Under the pieces are notes generated by a model. It was not told the origin of the DNA, did no database searches, and saw only the letters and a list, made by a program, of their open reading frames with translations. A program made the translations under genes and the position numbers. From positions 1 through 38,983 of the forward strand of contig JAHYIW010000027.1 in the NCBI GenBank assembly GCA_019429445.1: a stretch of DNA of 38,983 nucleotides, given 5' to 3'. Source of the DNA: Desulfuromonadaceae bacterium. GTDB lineage: Bacteria > Desulfobacterota > Desulfuromonadia > Desulfuromonadales > JAHYIW01. Positions 6,900-15,448 of the stretch are shown piece after piece. Numbering within the stretch: position 1 is the stretch's first letter; every line of letters starts with the position of its first letter.

Positions 6900-6946
6900 T
6901 AGAATACCATAATTAGTAAAAAATAATTAAAGGATCGGAGGCAGAC

Positions 6947-7201
6947 ATGATGACGCAGGAACGGTTTTTGGCTGGAGCAGGGATGGTCGTGGGAATGGTC
7001 GCCGTGGTGATGTTTGTGTCATCGCTGACACTGTGGCGTGATTCGCCGCGTGAACTTTACGAAGCGGCAAAACGATACGAACAGCAGGCCGATAAAACAC
7101 ACGCGAGCGAACTTTATCAGCAGGTTGTCGCGAACTATCCTGGTTCGCACTTTGCGCGTTATTCCAACGATCGGTTACGCCATTTGCGTAAGGGCCGGTA
7201 A
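6947..7201 (+). CDS. Small membrane-anchored protein with one TPR/YbgF-like helix pair
   Basis: This 84-residue protein has a hydrophobic N-terminal segment (about residues 8-28, ending LTLW) that could be an uncleaved signal anchor, followed by a tail with a single TPR-like repeat: LYEAAKRYEQQADKTHASELYQQVVANYPGSHFA. The pattern LYQxVVxNYPGSxxA is typical of the repeats in YbgF/CpoB and outer-membrane assembly lipoproteins. With only one repeat it cannot form a full superhelix and may dimerise or act as an adaptor. The ATG at 6947 is preceded by GGAGG at five bases. It is divergent from yedF and convergent with rlmD. Function unknown. Confidence 0.8.
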   Translation: MMTQERFLAGAGMVVGMVAVVMFVSSLTLWRDSPRELYEAAKRYEQQADKTHASELYQQVVANYPGSHFARYSNDRLRHLRKGR

Positions 7202-7341
7202 GAAAATAACATGACCATCTTGCATCTCATCTTCCGGCCACCTTGTTTTCCTGCAGGCCCTAAGTGACGATGCCTGCTGCATTGCGCGGACTGCTCTGTT
7301 GGGGGATGCGGTTTTCGCGTCGTATGGTGAGCCGGGGCAGC

Positions 7342-8751
7342 TCAGGCGCCTGCAAGCAGGACGACCGTTTCCACGTGCGGGGTCTGCGGAAACATGTCGA
7401 CCGGTTGGGCAGTGATCGGCTTGAGACCGGCTTTGACCAGGATATCGAGATCGTGGGCCAGTGTATCGGGGTTGCAGGAAACGTAGATCAGTTTTTTCGG
7501 CCGCAGCGAGATGATGGCTTGCAGAACACTTTCAGCGCACCCGCTACGGGGCGGGTTCACAACGACAATCGGTCGCAGTGGCAGCTCTGCGGCCATCTCC
7601 TCGAGTAGATCTTCAGCCATTCCGGCATAAAAAACACAATTTTTCAGATTATTCAATACGGCATTGCGGCGCGCGTTGAGAATTGCTTCCTCGTTACTTT
7701 CAATGCCGATCACCTGTCCGGCAACGGCAGCGAGATGCAGGGCGATGCCGCCGATGCCGCAGTAAAGGTCGAGGACGGTATCGCTCGCAGTGGGTTCGGC
7801 CCATTTTTGCACCAGCTGGTAAAGATGGGTCGCCTGATCGTGATTCACCTGAAAGAAGGCGGTCGGGGAAAGACTCAACTGAACAGCACCGACCCGGTCA
7901 AAAAGATCATCAACGCCTAAAAGTTTGAACGTTACGCGGCCAAAAATGACATTGCCGTCTGACATATTGACATTTTCGTGGACGCCGACAACTTCAGGGA
8001 TTTTGCGCTTGAGCCACTTGGCCAGCGCGGTCATTTCGTTATAGTTGCGCTCGGTGGTGACGAAGGTCACCAGCGCCTTGTTGTTGGTCGGACTGACCCG
8101 AATCGCCACATAACGCAGCAACCCGCGTTTGCGGCGGGGATCGTAGACAAGAACTTTTTGTTTGATGATTTCTTCGCGCACCACGGCGACGATCCGGTTG
8201 ATCAGTGGATGATGGAGGGGGCAGTTGTCGATATCGACAATATCGTGGCTGCCGCGCCGGTACAGACCAATGCGCACGTCACGCCGGTTACCACCGATCG
8301 CCAGTTTGGCCTGGGTGCGGTAGCCGAGCGCTGCGGGGGCATCCAGTACGGGCTGTACCGAGATAGACTCCAGCGTTGGCATGGCGATCAGGGCGTTGCG
8401 GACGCGATCGAATTTAAAGCGGCGCTGCGCCCGACTGTGGAGCGCGATCAGCGGACAACCGAGACACTTGCGTGCAACCTTGCACGGCGAGGGGATGCGT
8501 TCGCGACTGGGAGTGAGGATGCGCCGCAGGTCGGCGATGATCCGACGTTGACCGCGATGGACAATGTGCACCAGCACCCTTTCGCCCGGCAGTGCACCGG
8601 CGATCAATACCTCGCGGTGTCCGTCGCGCGCGACGCCGATCCCCTCGACATTCAGTCTGTCGATCGTGAACTCAACCGTATCGACCGACTTGCGCGGGGG
8701 GCGGGGGACGGTATCGGGTGCAGGTTTGATGCTCTTTTTGGGTGGTTTCAT
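7342..8751 (-). CDS. rlmD: 23S rRNA (uracil-5-)-methyltransferase RlmD/RumA family
   Basis: The protein methylates a uridine at C5 in RNA, most likely U1939 of 23S rRNA. The 469 residues contain an N-terminal TRAM domain (about residues 24-80), the iron-sulfur cysteines C90, C96 and C99, the S-adenosylmethionine motif DLYCGIGGIAL, a VVVNPPRSGC motif and the catalytic cysteine in YVSCNPDTLAHD. The start at 8751 has GAGG five bases upstream. A Lys/Pro-rich stretch of about 22 residues precedes the TRAM domain. Paralogous TrmA/RlmD-type enzymes have different targets, and sequence alone does not settle which uridine is modified; the intact cysteine cluster favours RlmD-type over TrmA. Confidence 0.9.
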   Translation of the reverse strand: MKPPKKSIKPAPDTVPRPPRKSVDTVEFTIDRLNVEGIGVARDGHREVLIAGALPGERVLVHIVHRGQRRIIADLRRILTPSRERIPSPCKVARKCLGCPLIALHSRAQRRFKFDRVRNALIAMPTLESISVQPVLDAPAALGYRTQAKLAIGGNRRDVRIGLYRRGSHDIVDIDNCPLHHPLINRIVAVVREEIIKQKVLVYDPRRKRGLLRYVAIRVSPTNNKALVTFVTTERNYNEMTALAKWLKRKIPEVVGVHENVNMSDGNVIFGRVTFKLLGVDDLFDRVGAVQLSLSPTAFFQVNHDQATHLYQLVQKWAEPTASDTVLDLYCGIGGIALHLAAVAGQVIGIESNEEAILNARRNAVLNNLKNCVFYAGMAEDLLEEMAAELPLRPIVVVNPPRSGCAESVLQAIISLRPKKLIYVSCNPDTLAHDLDILVKAGLKPITAQPVDMFPQTPHVETVVLLAGA

Positions 8752-8777
8752 GCAGGCCTCTTCTAATTTGTCCGCAC

Positions 8778-8804
8778 CTTATACCCGGCATAAAAAAGAT
8801 TCAA
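8778..8804 (-). promoter_or_regulatory. Possible promoter for rlmD
   Basis: On the minus strand TTGAAT (8804-8799) and TATAAG (8783-8778) are separated by 15 bases, shorter than ideal; reading the -35 one base earlier gives CTTGAA with 16. The placement 27 bp upstream of the rlmD ATG is reasonable. Confidence 0.35.
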
Positions 8805-8878
8805 GCGATTATGGTGGCGATGGTGGCAGAGCGGGTTGCTTTGCCCAGGACAAATGAACCGCCGCGAAATTACGCGCT

Positions 8879-9487
8879 CTATTTACTGCTCGCGTGCGGC
8901 AGTGACCAGTTGTAGCGAATTGCGAGCAAGCGGATGACGATTACGGTCAAAGCCGTGATCAGCAGCGTCAGCTCCTCTGGCAGGGGGGTATGGCGTAACA
9001 GATAAAAGAGTGCTCCCCCGGCCAGACATGCCGAGGCATAAACTTCGTTACGCAGCACCAGCGGGACTTCGTTAGAGAGCATATCGCGAACCATGCCGCC
9101 AGCCGTGGCGGTGATCACCCCCATCATGACAACGCCGAGCAAGCCAAGATTGAAGGCGAGAGCCTTGTTTGTCCCGATGACCACAAAGGTGCCGAGACCG
9201 ATGGCGTCAAAATACAGCAAGGGCTGGGCAATGAATGCCATTTTGCCATGAAATAGAAAAACGGCGAGGGAGACGACAAGAGACAGGTAAAGGTAGGTTT
9301 CATTATGGAAGATAAAGGGAGGTGTGTCACCAATGAGCAGATCGCGCAGGGTGCCGCCGCCAGTGGCGGTGACCATGCCGAGGAGGAGGACGCCGAAGAC
9401 GTCCATGTCCCGGCGTACCCCGGCCCAGGCACCGGAAGCGGCGAAGGCGGCAGTGCCGAGGAGATCAAGCAAATAGAGTAAGGTCAT
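8879..9487 (-). CDS. UPF0126 / TRIC-like membrane protein (YicG family)
   Basis: The 202-residue protein is almost entirely membrane, with about seven predicted spans and an internal duplication: each half carries a glycine-rich motif, GGGTLRDLL in the first and AGGMVRDML in the second. This is the UPF0126 pattern, structurally related to TRIC trimeric cation channels; some members have been linked to transport of small molecules such as glycine, but the substrate here is unknown. The ATG at 9487 is preferred because the mature family starts with a hydrophobic segment (LLYLLDLLGTAAFAASG); an upstream extension of 31 codons is polar and lacks a good ribosome site. The gene stands alone. Confidence 0.88.
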   Translation of the reverse strand: MTLLYLLDLLGTAAFAASGAWAGVRRDMDVFGVLLLGMVTATGGGTLRDLLIGDTPPFIFHNETYLYLSLVVSLAVFLFHGKMAFIAQPLLYFDAIGLGTFVVIGTNKALAFNLGLLGVVMMGVITATAGGMVRDMLSNEVPLVLRNEVYASACLAGGALFYLLRHTPLPEELTLLITALTVIVIRLLAIRYNWSLPHASSK

Positions 9488-9502
9488 GGCGGAATTCTCT
9501 GA

Positions 9503-9531
9503 TTGACAATTTTTTTCGGGAAGGCTAAAAA
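9503..9531 (+). promoter_or_regulatory. Possible rightward sigma-70 promoter
   Basis: TTGACA (9503-9508), a 17-base spacer and TAAAAA (9526-9531) resemble a promoter. It points toward the lipoprotein gene and ispE, but the palindromic element at 9622-9784 lies in between and could interrupt that transcript. Confidence 0.35.
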
Positions 9532-9621
9532 ACACCTCATCAAGGGATACCTCAACGTCATCGGTGTGTACCTTGATCAACCCGCCGAGATTAAGTCAGT
9601 ACGCGAGCAATTGCAAGGGCG

Positions 9622-9784
9622 AGTACCCTGTAACCCATAATCTTTCGCATCTTGCTTGTTCTTTGCCGCGTCAGCTACGTTCCGATTTCAGCTGTTTAGC
9701 TACGGCTAGGCAACAGAAATCGCGCCTTGCTGACACGTCAAAGCCCTGCGCAATCCCTCGAAATCCTATGGGTTACAGGGTACT
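9622..9784. repeat. 163-bp MITE-like fold-back element with 18-bp terminal inverted repeats
   Basis: The ends agtaccctgtaacccata (9622-9639) and tatgggttacagggtact (9767-9784) are perfect 18-bp inverted repeats. Inside, ctttgccgcgtcagc pairs with gctgacacgtcaaag with two mismatches, cgatttc/aaatcg pair further in, and the exact centre is TAGC-TACG-GCTA (9697-9708), a stem closed by the very stable cUACGg tetraloop. The whole element can therefore fold on itself. It encodes no protein. Length and ends suggest a non-autonomous mobile element. It shares its central motif and architecture with the element at 20374-20525. Confidence 0.75.
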
Positions 9785-9869
9785 AGTGTCGGGTGTCATT
9801 TAATTCGGCAAGGGCGGTGAAGGTGCGTTTGCCGATGGCTTACGGGCAATCAAAGCAAGGAGAAAAGGG

Positions 9870-9971
9870 ATGAATAGAATCTTCTGGTTGGTGCTGTTAG
9901 GGATGGCTGTGCTGCTGCTGGCGGGTTGTCTCCCCGATATGCCGGGACCGCTTGGCATTCCGGGGATTTAG
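9870..9971 (+). CDS. Tiny 33-residue lipoprotein
   Basis: An ATG at 9870 preceded by aaggagaaaaggg opens a 33-codon frame. The product begins MNRIFWLVLLG, has a short hydrophobic core and a classic lipobox (LLAGC, cysteine near residue 20), and leaves only about 14 residues after the cysteine (LPDMPGPLGIPGI). It would be exported, lipidated and cleaved to a very short Pro/Gly-rich lipopeptide, similar in size to entericidin-type lipoproteins though not visibly related. It lies 24 bp upstream of ispE on the same strand and may be cotranscribed. The clear ribosome site and lipobox support a real gene; function unknown. Confidence 0.72.
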   Translation: MNRIFWLVLLGMAVLLLAGCLPDMPGPLGIPGI

Positions 9972-9995
9972 GTCGGGCCAGAAATCGCCAAGCCA

Positions 9996-10844
9996 ATGAC
10001 TCAAACCATCCTCAAGCTGCAAGCTCCGGCCAAGATCAATCTCTGTCTGCACGTGCTGGGCAAGCGCCCGGACGGTTACCACGAGCTGGCGATGTTGATG
10101 CAGCGGGTTTCGCTCTATGACGAAATTACCCTGGAGCTGACAGCAGAGCCGGGCGTTAATGTGGTTTGCGACGGTTTGGTGCTGGCTGCCGGGGAAGAAA
10201 ATATCGCGGCCCGGGCAGCGCAACAACTGCTGGAAATAAATGATCACTCTGGCGGGATAAGGATCGTTATCGACAAACACATTCCCGTCGCTGCCGGACT
10301 CGGTGGCGGGTCGTCCGATGCCGCAACAGTTTTGACCGGTCTCAACCAGCTGCTGGGGCTGGGACTGTCACGCGCCGAATTAATGCGGATCGGGGTGAAG
10401 CTGGGGGCCGATGTGCCGTTCTTTATTTTCGGGAAAACGGCCTGGGCGACAGGGATTGGCGACCGGTTACAAGCGGTTGCGGGGCTGCCTGATGTCTGCT
10501 ATCTGTTGGTCAATCCAAAGGTCGCGGTGGCGACGAAGTGGGTCTATGAAAATTTGGTATTGACATCGAAAAATGATGCGGCTAGACTGCCGAGGTTTTC
10601 TGGACAGGCTGCCAAGTTGATCGCTCTGCTGCACAATGATCTCGAAGCCGCAACGCTCCCGAAATTCCCGCAGGTGCAAATTGTAAAAGATCGATTGCTT
10701 GCCGCTGGTGCTCAGGGAGTGCTGATGTCGGGGAGCGGCGCGACGGTTTTCGGAGTTTATCCTTCTCGCAGCGCGGCTGATGCTGCGGCCGAGGAGTTAC
10801 GGAGCGCGACCGACTGGCGAGTTTTCTCAGTTCAGCCAATCTGA
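9996..10844 (+). CDS. ispE: 4-diphosphocytidyl-2-C-methyl-D-erythritol kinase IspE
   Basis: IspE phosphorylates 4-diphosphocytidyl-methylerythritol with ATP in the cytosol, the fourth step of the non-mevalonate isoprenoid pathway. The 282-residue GHMP kinase has the N-terminal PAKINLCLHVLGKRPDGYHEL segment (residues 10-30), the ATP-binding loop PVAAGLGGGSSDAA (about 97-110), and the C-terminal glycine loop MSGSGATVFG. No strong ribosome site precedes the ATG, but there is no better start in frame, and the family begins at this point. It is followed by tRNA-Gln and prs, an order usual in Geobacter relatives. Confidence 0.96.
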   Translation: MTQTILKLQAPAKINLCLHVLGKRPDGYHELAMLMQRVSLYDEITLELTAEPGVNVVCDGLVLAAGEENIAARAAQQLLEINDHSGGIRIVIDKHIPVAAGLGGGSSDAATVLTGLNQLLGLGLSRAELMRIGVKLGADVPFFIFGKTAWATGIGDRLQAVAGLPDVCYLLVNPKVAVATKWVYENLVLTSKNDAARLPRFSGQAAKLIALLHNDLEAATLPKFPQVQIVKDRLLAAGAQGVLMSGSGATVFGVYPSRSAADAAAEELRSATDWRVFSVQPI

Positions 10845-10859
10845 TAAATAAAAGATTAA

Positions 10860-10934
10860 TGGGGCGTCGCCAAGCGGTAAGGCACCGGATTTTGATTCCG
10901 GCATTCCCAGGTTCGATCCCTGGCGCCCCAGCCA
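10860..10934 (+). tRNA. tRNA-Gln (anticodon TTG)
   Basis: A 75-base cloverleaf starts TGGGGCG and closes with CGCCCCA, discriminator G and encoded CCA (10932-10934). The anticodon TTG (10892-10894) sits in the loop tTTTGAT between ccgga and tccgg; the T arm is CCCAGGTTCGATCCCTGG. It lies 15 bp after ispE and 106 bp before prs. Confidence 0.97.
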
Positions 10935-10984
10935 CTTTTCAAGGAGTCTGTGGTTGATTAAAACCACACTCCGCCAGTCAATCA

Positions 10985-11011
10985 GTAGGTCATGGCCGTG
11001 CCATGACCTAC
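10985..11011 (+). promoter_or_regulatory. Perfect 12-bp hairpin between tRNA-Gln and prs
   Basis: The arms gtaggtcatggc and gccatgacctac pair perfectly around the loop cgt. The sequence is followed by only a short T stretch (cacctttt), so it could be a weak terminator after tRNA-Gln, an RNA-processing signal or an operator for prs. The perfect symmetry at DNA level also allows a protein-binding site. Confidence 0.5.
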
Positions 11012-11040
11012 ACCTTTTCAGAGCCGGGGAGTTCCAGAGT

Positions 11041-11979
11041 ATGGGCCATATTAAGATATTCGGTGGTAATTCGAATCGCGAACTGGTTGCGCGAATCTGC
11101 GCGGATATTGGTATCGAACAGGCCAGGTCGACGGTCAAGGCATTTTCCGATGGCGAAGTGATGGTCGAAATCGGCGAGAACGTGCGTGGTCGCGACGTTT
11201 ACGTGATTCAGTCGACCTGTGCTCCGGCCAACAATACGCTGATGGAACTGCTGGTGATGTTCGATGCCCTGCGGCGTGCTTCGGCGGCCCAGATCACAGC
11301 GGTTATCCCTTACTTCGGCTATGCTCGTCAGGATCGCAAAGTTGCTCCGCGCACCCCGATCACCAGCAAGCTGGTGGCGAATCTGCTCTGCACCGCCGGT
11401 GCTGACCGGGTCGTTACGATCGATCTGCACGCCGGGCAGATTCAGGGTTTTTTCGATATTCCGGTGGATAATCTTTATGCCGCACCGGTGTTGCTCGAAG
11501 ATATCAAATTGGCTCTGCCCGGACGCGTGGTGGTGGTTTCTCCGGACGCCGGTGGCACCGAGCGGGCACGGGCTTTTGCCAAGCGCCTCGACGCGGGGCT
11601 GGCCATTATCGACAAACGCCGCAGCGCCGCCAACGTGTCCGAAGTCATGCATATTATCGGTGATGTCGCGGGTGAAACCTGCGTGATTGTCGATGATATG
11701 ATCGATACCGCCGGGACCTTGTGTAACGCCGCAAAGGCGCTGAAAGAGCACGGTGCCAAGGATGTCTATGCCTACGCAACCCATGCGGTACTGTCCGGTC
11801 CGGCACTGGAGCGGATCGAAAACAGCTGCCTGACCGAGGTTGTGGTGACAGATACCATCCCTGCCCTGGACAAGATGACACGGTGCTCGAAGTTGCGTTC
11901 ACTGTCGGTCGCCGGGCTGCTGGCGGAAGCGATTCGCCGGATTCAGGGGGACGAATCGGTCAGTTCGCTTTTCGTTTAA
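11041..11979 (+). CDS. prs: Ribose-phosphate pyrophosphokinase (PRPP synthetase)
   Basis: Prs makes phosphoribosyl pyrophosphate from ribose 5-phosphate and ATP for purine, pyrimidine, histidine, tryptophan and NAD synthesis. The 312-residue length is typical of class I enzymes. Visible signatures are the start [13 protein letters not shown], the flexible-loop region [16 protein letters not shown], the divalent-metal site around [18 protein letters not shown] and the PRPP-binding loop [14 protein letters not shown]. The ATG at 11041 has GGGGAG about 11 bases upstream; the open frame extends further but the family begins here. It lies between tRNA-Gln and rplY. Confidence 0.97.
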   Translation: MGHIKIFGGNSNRELVARICADIGIEQARSTVKAFSDGEVMVEIGENVRGRDVYVIQSTCAPANNTLMELLVMFDALRRASAAQITAVIPYFGYARQDRKVAPRTPITSKLVANLLCTAGADRVVTIDLHAGQIQGFFDIPVDNLYAAPVLLEDIKLALPGRVVVVSPDAGGTERARAFAKRLDAGLAIIDKRRSAANVSEVMHIIGDVAGETCVIVDDMIDTAGTLCNAAKALKEHGAKDVYAYATHAVLSGPALERIENSCLTEVVVTDTIPALDKMTRCSKLRSLSVAGLLAEAIRRIQGDESVSSLFV

Positions 11980-12128
11980 GTTGTTTGCTTTACAGTGCCC
12001 TGGCGGAAATGATTTTCGTTCGCGCGCTGTGGTTTCTTTGGGGGAAACCGATTCGCCGCGCCATTTTGGCGCACTTTTATGGTAGGCCGCGACATGTTGT
12101 CGTGAGCTGAGAGTAATGGAGATAGACC

Positions 12129-12737
12129 ATGGCAGAAGAATTGAATGTAACCTTGCGTGAAGCAACCGGTAAAGGCGTTGCCCGCACCCTGCGTCGCCAG
12201 GAACTGATCCCCGGCGTCGTCTACGGCAAAGGGATCGCTCCTTGCGCGATTACCATCGACCCGAAACCGCTGAAAAAAATAATTTCCGGTGAAGCTGGCT
12301 GGAATACGCTGATCACCCTCGCTGGCGACGGCCCGTTTTCGGGTAAAGTTGTGGTTCTCAAGGATGCCCAGATTCACGCCATTCGTCGCAACTTGACTCA
12401 TGCCGATTTTCTGGTGATCGATCTGTCGCAAAAAGGCAGTTTCATGGTACCAGTTCAGCCGATTGGCAAGTCCGAAGGTGAGAAGGTCGGGGGTAGCCTC
12501 CAGGTGATCCGTCATGAGCTTGAAGTGCTTTGTCTGCCGACCGATGTGCCGACTTCGATCGATATCGACGTGACAGCGTTGAATATCGGCGACGTTCTGC
12601 ACATTGCCGATGTCGCTGTTCCCGCAGGCCTCGAATTCCCTCACGATGTCAATTTCACGGTCATTACCGTGGTTGGTCATAAAGAAGAGGCGGTTGACGG
12701 CGAAGAGGAAGAAGTCGCCGAAGAGACCGAAGAATAG
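12129..12737 (+). CDS. rplY: 50S ribosomal protein bL25, long Ctc (general stress) form
   Basis: bL25 binds 5S rRNA. The 202-residue protein is the long two-domain form: an N-terminal L25 domain (LREATGKGVARTLRRQELIPGVVYGKG, residues 9-35) and a C-terminal TL5/CTC domain (VPVQPIGKSEGEKVGGSLQVIRHELEVLCLPTDVP), ending in a strongly acidic tail (EEEEVAEETEE). GGAG lies upstream of the ATG. It is followed at once by pth, a common pairing in bacteria that links ribosome assembly with peptidyl-tRNA recycling. No single promoter stands out in the 149-bp gap after prs. Confidence 0.95.
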   Translation: MAEELNVTLREATGKGVARTLRRQELIPGVVYGKGIAPCAITIDPKPLKKIISGEAGWNTLITLAGDGPFSGKVVVLKDAQIHAIRRNLTHADFLVIDLSQKGSFMVPVQPIGKSEGEKVGGSLQVIRHELEVLCLPTDVPTSIDIDVTALNIGDVLHIADVAVPAGLEFPHDVNFTVITVVGHKEEAVDGEEEEVAEETEE

Positions 12738-12748
12738 GGTTGAATTCC

Positions 12749-13321
12749 GTGACGTTGGTTGCCGGGCTGGGTAACCCCGGCCCGCAATATGCTGCAACCC
12801 GGCATAATGTCGGGTTCATGGTAGCGGAACGCCTGGCCGCGCGGGCCGGAGTGTCGCTGCAACAGAAAAAATTTCAGGGTTATTTTGGTCGCGGCCGTCT
12901 GGACGGTGAAGACCTTGCTATCCTGCTGCCGCAGACATTCATGAATTGCAGCGGTGCGAGCGTCGGCCCGGCCTGCAAATTTCTGAATCTTGATGCTGCG
13001 CACTTGATTGTGGTTCACGATGATATCGACCTCCCTTTTGGTGCACTCCGCATCAAGGTTGGCGGGGGACACGCCGGACATAATGGTCTGCGCGATATTG
13101 TCAAGGTGCTCAGTGGCGATTTTTGCCGGATCAGGATCGGCGTTGACCGACCGCAACATGGCAATGTTGCCGACTATGTTCTCAAGCCGTTCGCTGGCGA
13201 GGAACGACAAAAACTCGAAACAGTACTTAATGACGCGGTCGCGGCGCTGAAAGTTCTCCTTACTCAGGGGGCGCAGCAAGCCATGAATGAGTTTAACGGC
13301 CGCAATATTTTAAACGAATAA
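12749..13321 (+). CDS. pth: Peptidyl-tRNA hydrolase
   Basis: Pth releases peptides from tRNAs dropped by stalled ribosomes. It has the family start [21 protein letters not shown] with the catalytic histidine in RHN, the [11 protein letters not shown] motif with the catalytic aspartate, and [13 protein letters not shown] prefer the GTG at 12749, which gives the usual short N-terminus (190 residues) and places AGGG nine bases upstream; a TTG three codons earlier (12740) touches that site. The gene begins about a dozen bases after rplY and is probably cotranscribed. Confidence 0.95.
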   Translation: MTLVAGLGNPGPQYAATRHNVGFMVAERLAARAGVSLQQKKFQGYFGRGRLDGEDLAILLPQTFMNCSGASVGPACKFLNLDAAHLIVVHDDIDLPFGALRIKVGGGHAGHNGLRDIVKVLSGDFCRIRIGVDRPQHGNVADYVLKPFAGEERQKLETVLNDAVAALKVLLTQGAQQAMNEFNGRNILNE

Positions 13322-13349
13322 TTATCAGGGGAAAGAGAGGATCAGGGAA

Positions 13350-15371
13350 ATGGAAGTTCAATATTTCGCACCGATTCTGGGTGTGATCGGATTTGTTATT
13401 GCCATTATTCTGTACGGCATGGTCAAGGCGCAACCGGTCGGTAATGCGCGGATGCGTGAAATTGGCGATGCCATTGCTGACGGCGCCATGGCTTTTCTCA
13501 GTCGCGAGTATAAAGTCTTGGCGATTTTTATCGCCATCGTTTTTGCGCTGATCACCATCGGCATGAATTATCAGACGGCTCTGGCGTTTCTCGGTGGTGC
13601 GCTGTGTTCGATGACCTGCGGTTACATCGGGATGAAAGCCGCAACTCACGCCAACGTGCGGACGACGGAAGCCGCTCGCCAATTCGGGCAGGCCAAGGCG
13701 CTGGAAGTTTCTTTTAACGGTGGCGCGGTTATGGGGCTGGCGGTTGCTTCGCTCGGTCTGGTCGGCGTTGGTGTGGCCTTTATTATTTTCGGTGACCTGG
13801 CGTCTGCCGGCTATATCAACGGTTTTGCTATGGGCGCGTCTTCGATTGCCCTCTTCGCGCGTGTCGGTGGCGGAATCTACACCAAAGCAGCGGACGTCGG
13901 TGCCGACCTGGTCGGTAAAGTCGAAGCCGGAATCCCTGAAGATGATCCGCGTAACCCCGGCGTTATCGCTGACAATGTCGGCGACTGTGTCGGCGACACG
14001 GCCGGGATGGGTGCGGATATCTTTGAATCGTATGTTGGTTCGATTATCGCTACGATCGCGATTGCGGTCGCTGCCAGTCCGGCGCTGCTGAACAAGTTGG
14101 GCGCGAACGGTGTGGCCCTCGAAACAGTGCGTGCCAACGCGATGCTCCTGCCGCTGTCGATGGCGATGATCGGTCTGATCTTTTCGCTGATCGGTATCGG
14201 TTCGATGAAGTTGCTCAAGGGGATCAACCCGGCCAAGGCTCTGCACGCCACGACTTTTGTCGCAGCGTTCGGTTTTCTGGTGGCGGCATACTTTGTCATT
14301 CAGTATCTTGGTATTGCGGCCGGTGTTTTTTGGGCGATCCTTGCCGGCACCCTGGCGGGTATCGCGATCGGTCAGGTGACTGAATATTATACCGCTCACG
14401 CTCCGGTGCTGCGTATCGCCGAGGCCAGCAAGACCGGTCCGGCAACCAACATCATTCATGGTCTGGCCGTCGGGCTCGAAAGTACCGCTGTGCCGATTCT
14501 GATTATCTGTGTATCGATCTTTGTCGCCAATTATTGTGCCGGTCTCTATGGTATCGGTATTGCTGCGGTCGGCATGCTGGCGACGGTCGGCGTGACCATG
14601 ACCGTCGATGCTTACGGTCCCATTGCCGACAACGCTGGCGGCATCTCGGAGATGGCGGGCCTTGGCAAAGATGTTCGTGAAATCACCGACGGGCTTGACG
14701 CCATTGGCAACACCACGGCGGCCATCGGTAAAGGGTTTGCAATCGGTTCCGCCGCACTGACGGCGTTGGCCCTCTTCTCCGCCTATGCGACCACCGCCAA
14801 GATTGAAGCGATCAATCTGATCGATCCGATGGTGGTTATCGGTTTGCTGCTGGGTGGGGCTCTGCCGTTCTTTATCGGTGCCCTGACCATGACCAGTGTC
14901 GGTCGGGCCGCCGGGAAGATGGTCGACGAAATTCGTCGTCAGTTCCGCGAAATTCCGGGGCTGCTTGAAGGCCGCGACGGGGTCAAGCCTGATTCACAAA
15001 AGTGTATCGATATCTCCGCCAAAGCGGCCCTGAAAGAGATGGTTCTCCCTGGGGTGGTGGCGGTGGTTGCGCCGGTTGTGATCGGCTTTGTACTCGGCAA
15101 GTATGCTCTTGGCGGGATGCTTGCCGGTGCGACCGTGACTGGTGTCATGCTGGCGCTGATGATGTCGAACGGAGGCGGTGCCTGGGATAACGCCAAGAAG
15201 TACATTGAACAGGGCAAGGTTGAAGGTGAAAAAAAAGGTGGCGCTGCCCACGCTGCGGCTGTTATTGGTGATACCGTTGGCGACCCGTTCAAAGACACCT
15301 CGGGTCCGTCAATGAACATCCTCATCAAGTTGATGAGTGTGGTCGCGCTGGTTATTGCCCCACTGCTGTAA
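13350..15371 (+). CDS. hppA: Membrane-bound ion-translocating pyrophosphatase, potassium-dependent type
   Basis: HppA couples hydrolysis of pyrophosphate to pumping of H+ or Na+ across the inner membrane. The 673-residue protein has about 16 membrane spans, the substrate-binding motifs [11 protein letters not shown] (182-192) and DNVGDCVGD (208-216), and the C-terminal [15 protein letters not shown]. At the position that separates the two subfamilies it reads [10 protein letters not shown], with Ala457 and Gly460 rather than Lys and Thr, the signature of potassium-dependent enzymes. Whether it pumps H+ or Na+ I cannot tell from inspection. Pyrophosphate made by nearby biosynthetic reactions such as peptidyl and isoprenoid synthesis may feed it, but that is only a general link. 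It is followed by a terminator. Confidence 0.96.
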   Translation: MEVQYFAPILGVIGFVIAIILYGMVKAQPVGNARMREIGDAIADGAMAFLSREYKVLAIFIAIVFALITIGMNYQTALAFLGGALCSMTCGYIGMKAATHANVRTTEAARQFGQAKALEVSFNGGAVMGLAVASLGLVGVGVAFIIFGDLASAGYINGFAMGASSIALFARVGGGIYTKAADVGADLVGKVEAGIPEDDPRNPGVIADNVGDCVGDTAGMGADIFESYVGSIIATIAIAVAASPALLNKLGANGVALETVRANAMLLPLSMAMIGLIFSLIGIGSMKLLKGINPAKALHATTFVAAFGFLVAAYFVIQYLGIAAGVFWAILAGTLAGIAIGQVTEYYTAHAPVLRIAEASKTGPATNIIHGLAVGLESTAVPILIICVSIFVANYCAGLYGIGIAAVGMLATVGVTMTVDAYGPIADNAGGISEMAGLGKDVREITDGLDAIGNTTAAIGKGFAIGSAALTALALFSAYATTAKIEAINLIDPMVVIGLLLGGALPFFIGALTMTSVGRAAGKMVDEIRRQFREIPGLLEGRDGVKPDSQKCIDISAKAALKEMVLPGVVAVVAPVVIGFVLGKYALGGMLAGATVTGVMLALMMSNGGGAWDNAKKYIEQGKVEGEKKGGAAHAAAVIGDTVGDPFKDTSGPSMNILIKLMSVVALVIAPLL

Positions 15372-15398
15372 ATAATTTGTTACATTTTGTCTGATCAC

Positions 15399-15431
15399 GA
15401 TAGCCGGGGCATTGCCCCGGCTATCGATATT
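15399..15431 (+). terminator. Intrinsic terminator between hppA and ychF
   Basis: A perfect 12-bp stem (gatagccggggc, loop att, gccccggctatc, 15399-15425) is followed by gatatttt. The stem is very strong and the T tract is weak. It lies 27 bp after the hppA stop and just before the ychF ribosome site. Confidence 0.7.
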
Positions 15432-15448
15432 TTAAAGGACTGCCAACT

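Larger units (their letters stand above)
9488..9869. other. 382-bp gap: possible promoter, gene-like fragment and MITE-like element
   Basis: The gap between the UPF0126 gene and the small lipoprotein gene holds a possible rightward promoter (9503-9531), a 45-codon open stretch in the same region ending at 9640 (…GVYLDQPAEIKSVREQ…) that reads like protein but lacks a ribosome site, and the palindromic element at 9622-9784. The open stretch enters the element and stops inside it, so it may be a remnant of a gene cut by the insertion. The remaining 85 bp before the lipoprotein gene show nothing I can name. Confidence 0.4.

Noticed and set aside
11008-11784. 258-codon minus-strand frame across prs
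   Set aside because: Antisense to well-conserved prs motifs with no identity of its own.
12740-12748. TTG start for pth at 12740
   Set aside because: It would sit directly on the likely ribosome site and add three residues that the family lacks; GTG at 12749 fits better.
13293-14459. 388-codon open frame on the minus strand across hppA
   Set aside because: Very rich in Arg, Asp and His with no fold-like pattern; a shadow of the GC-rich hppA coding strand.
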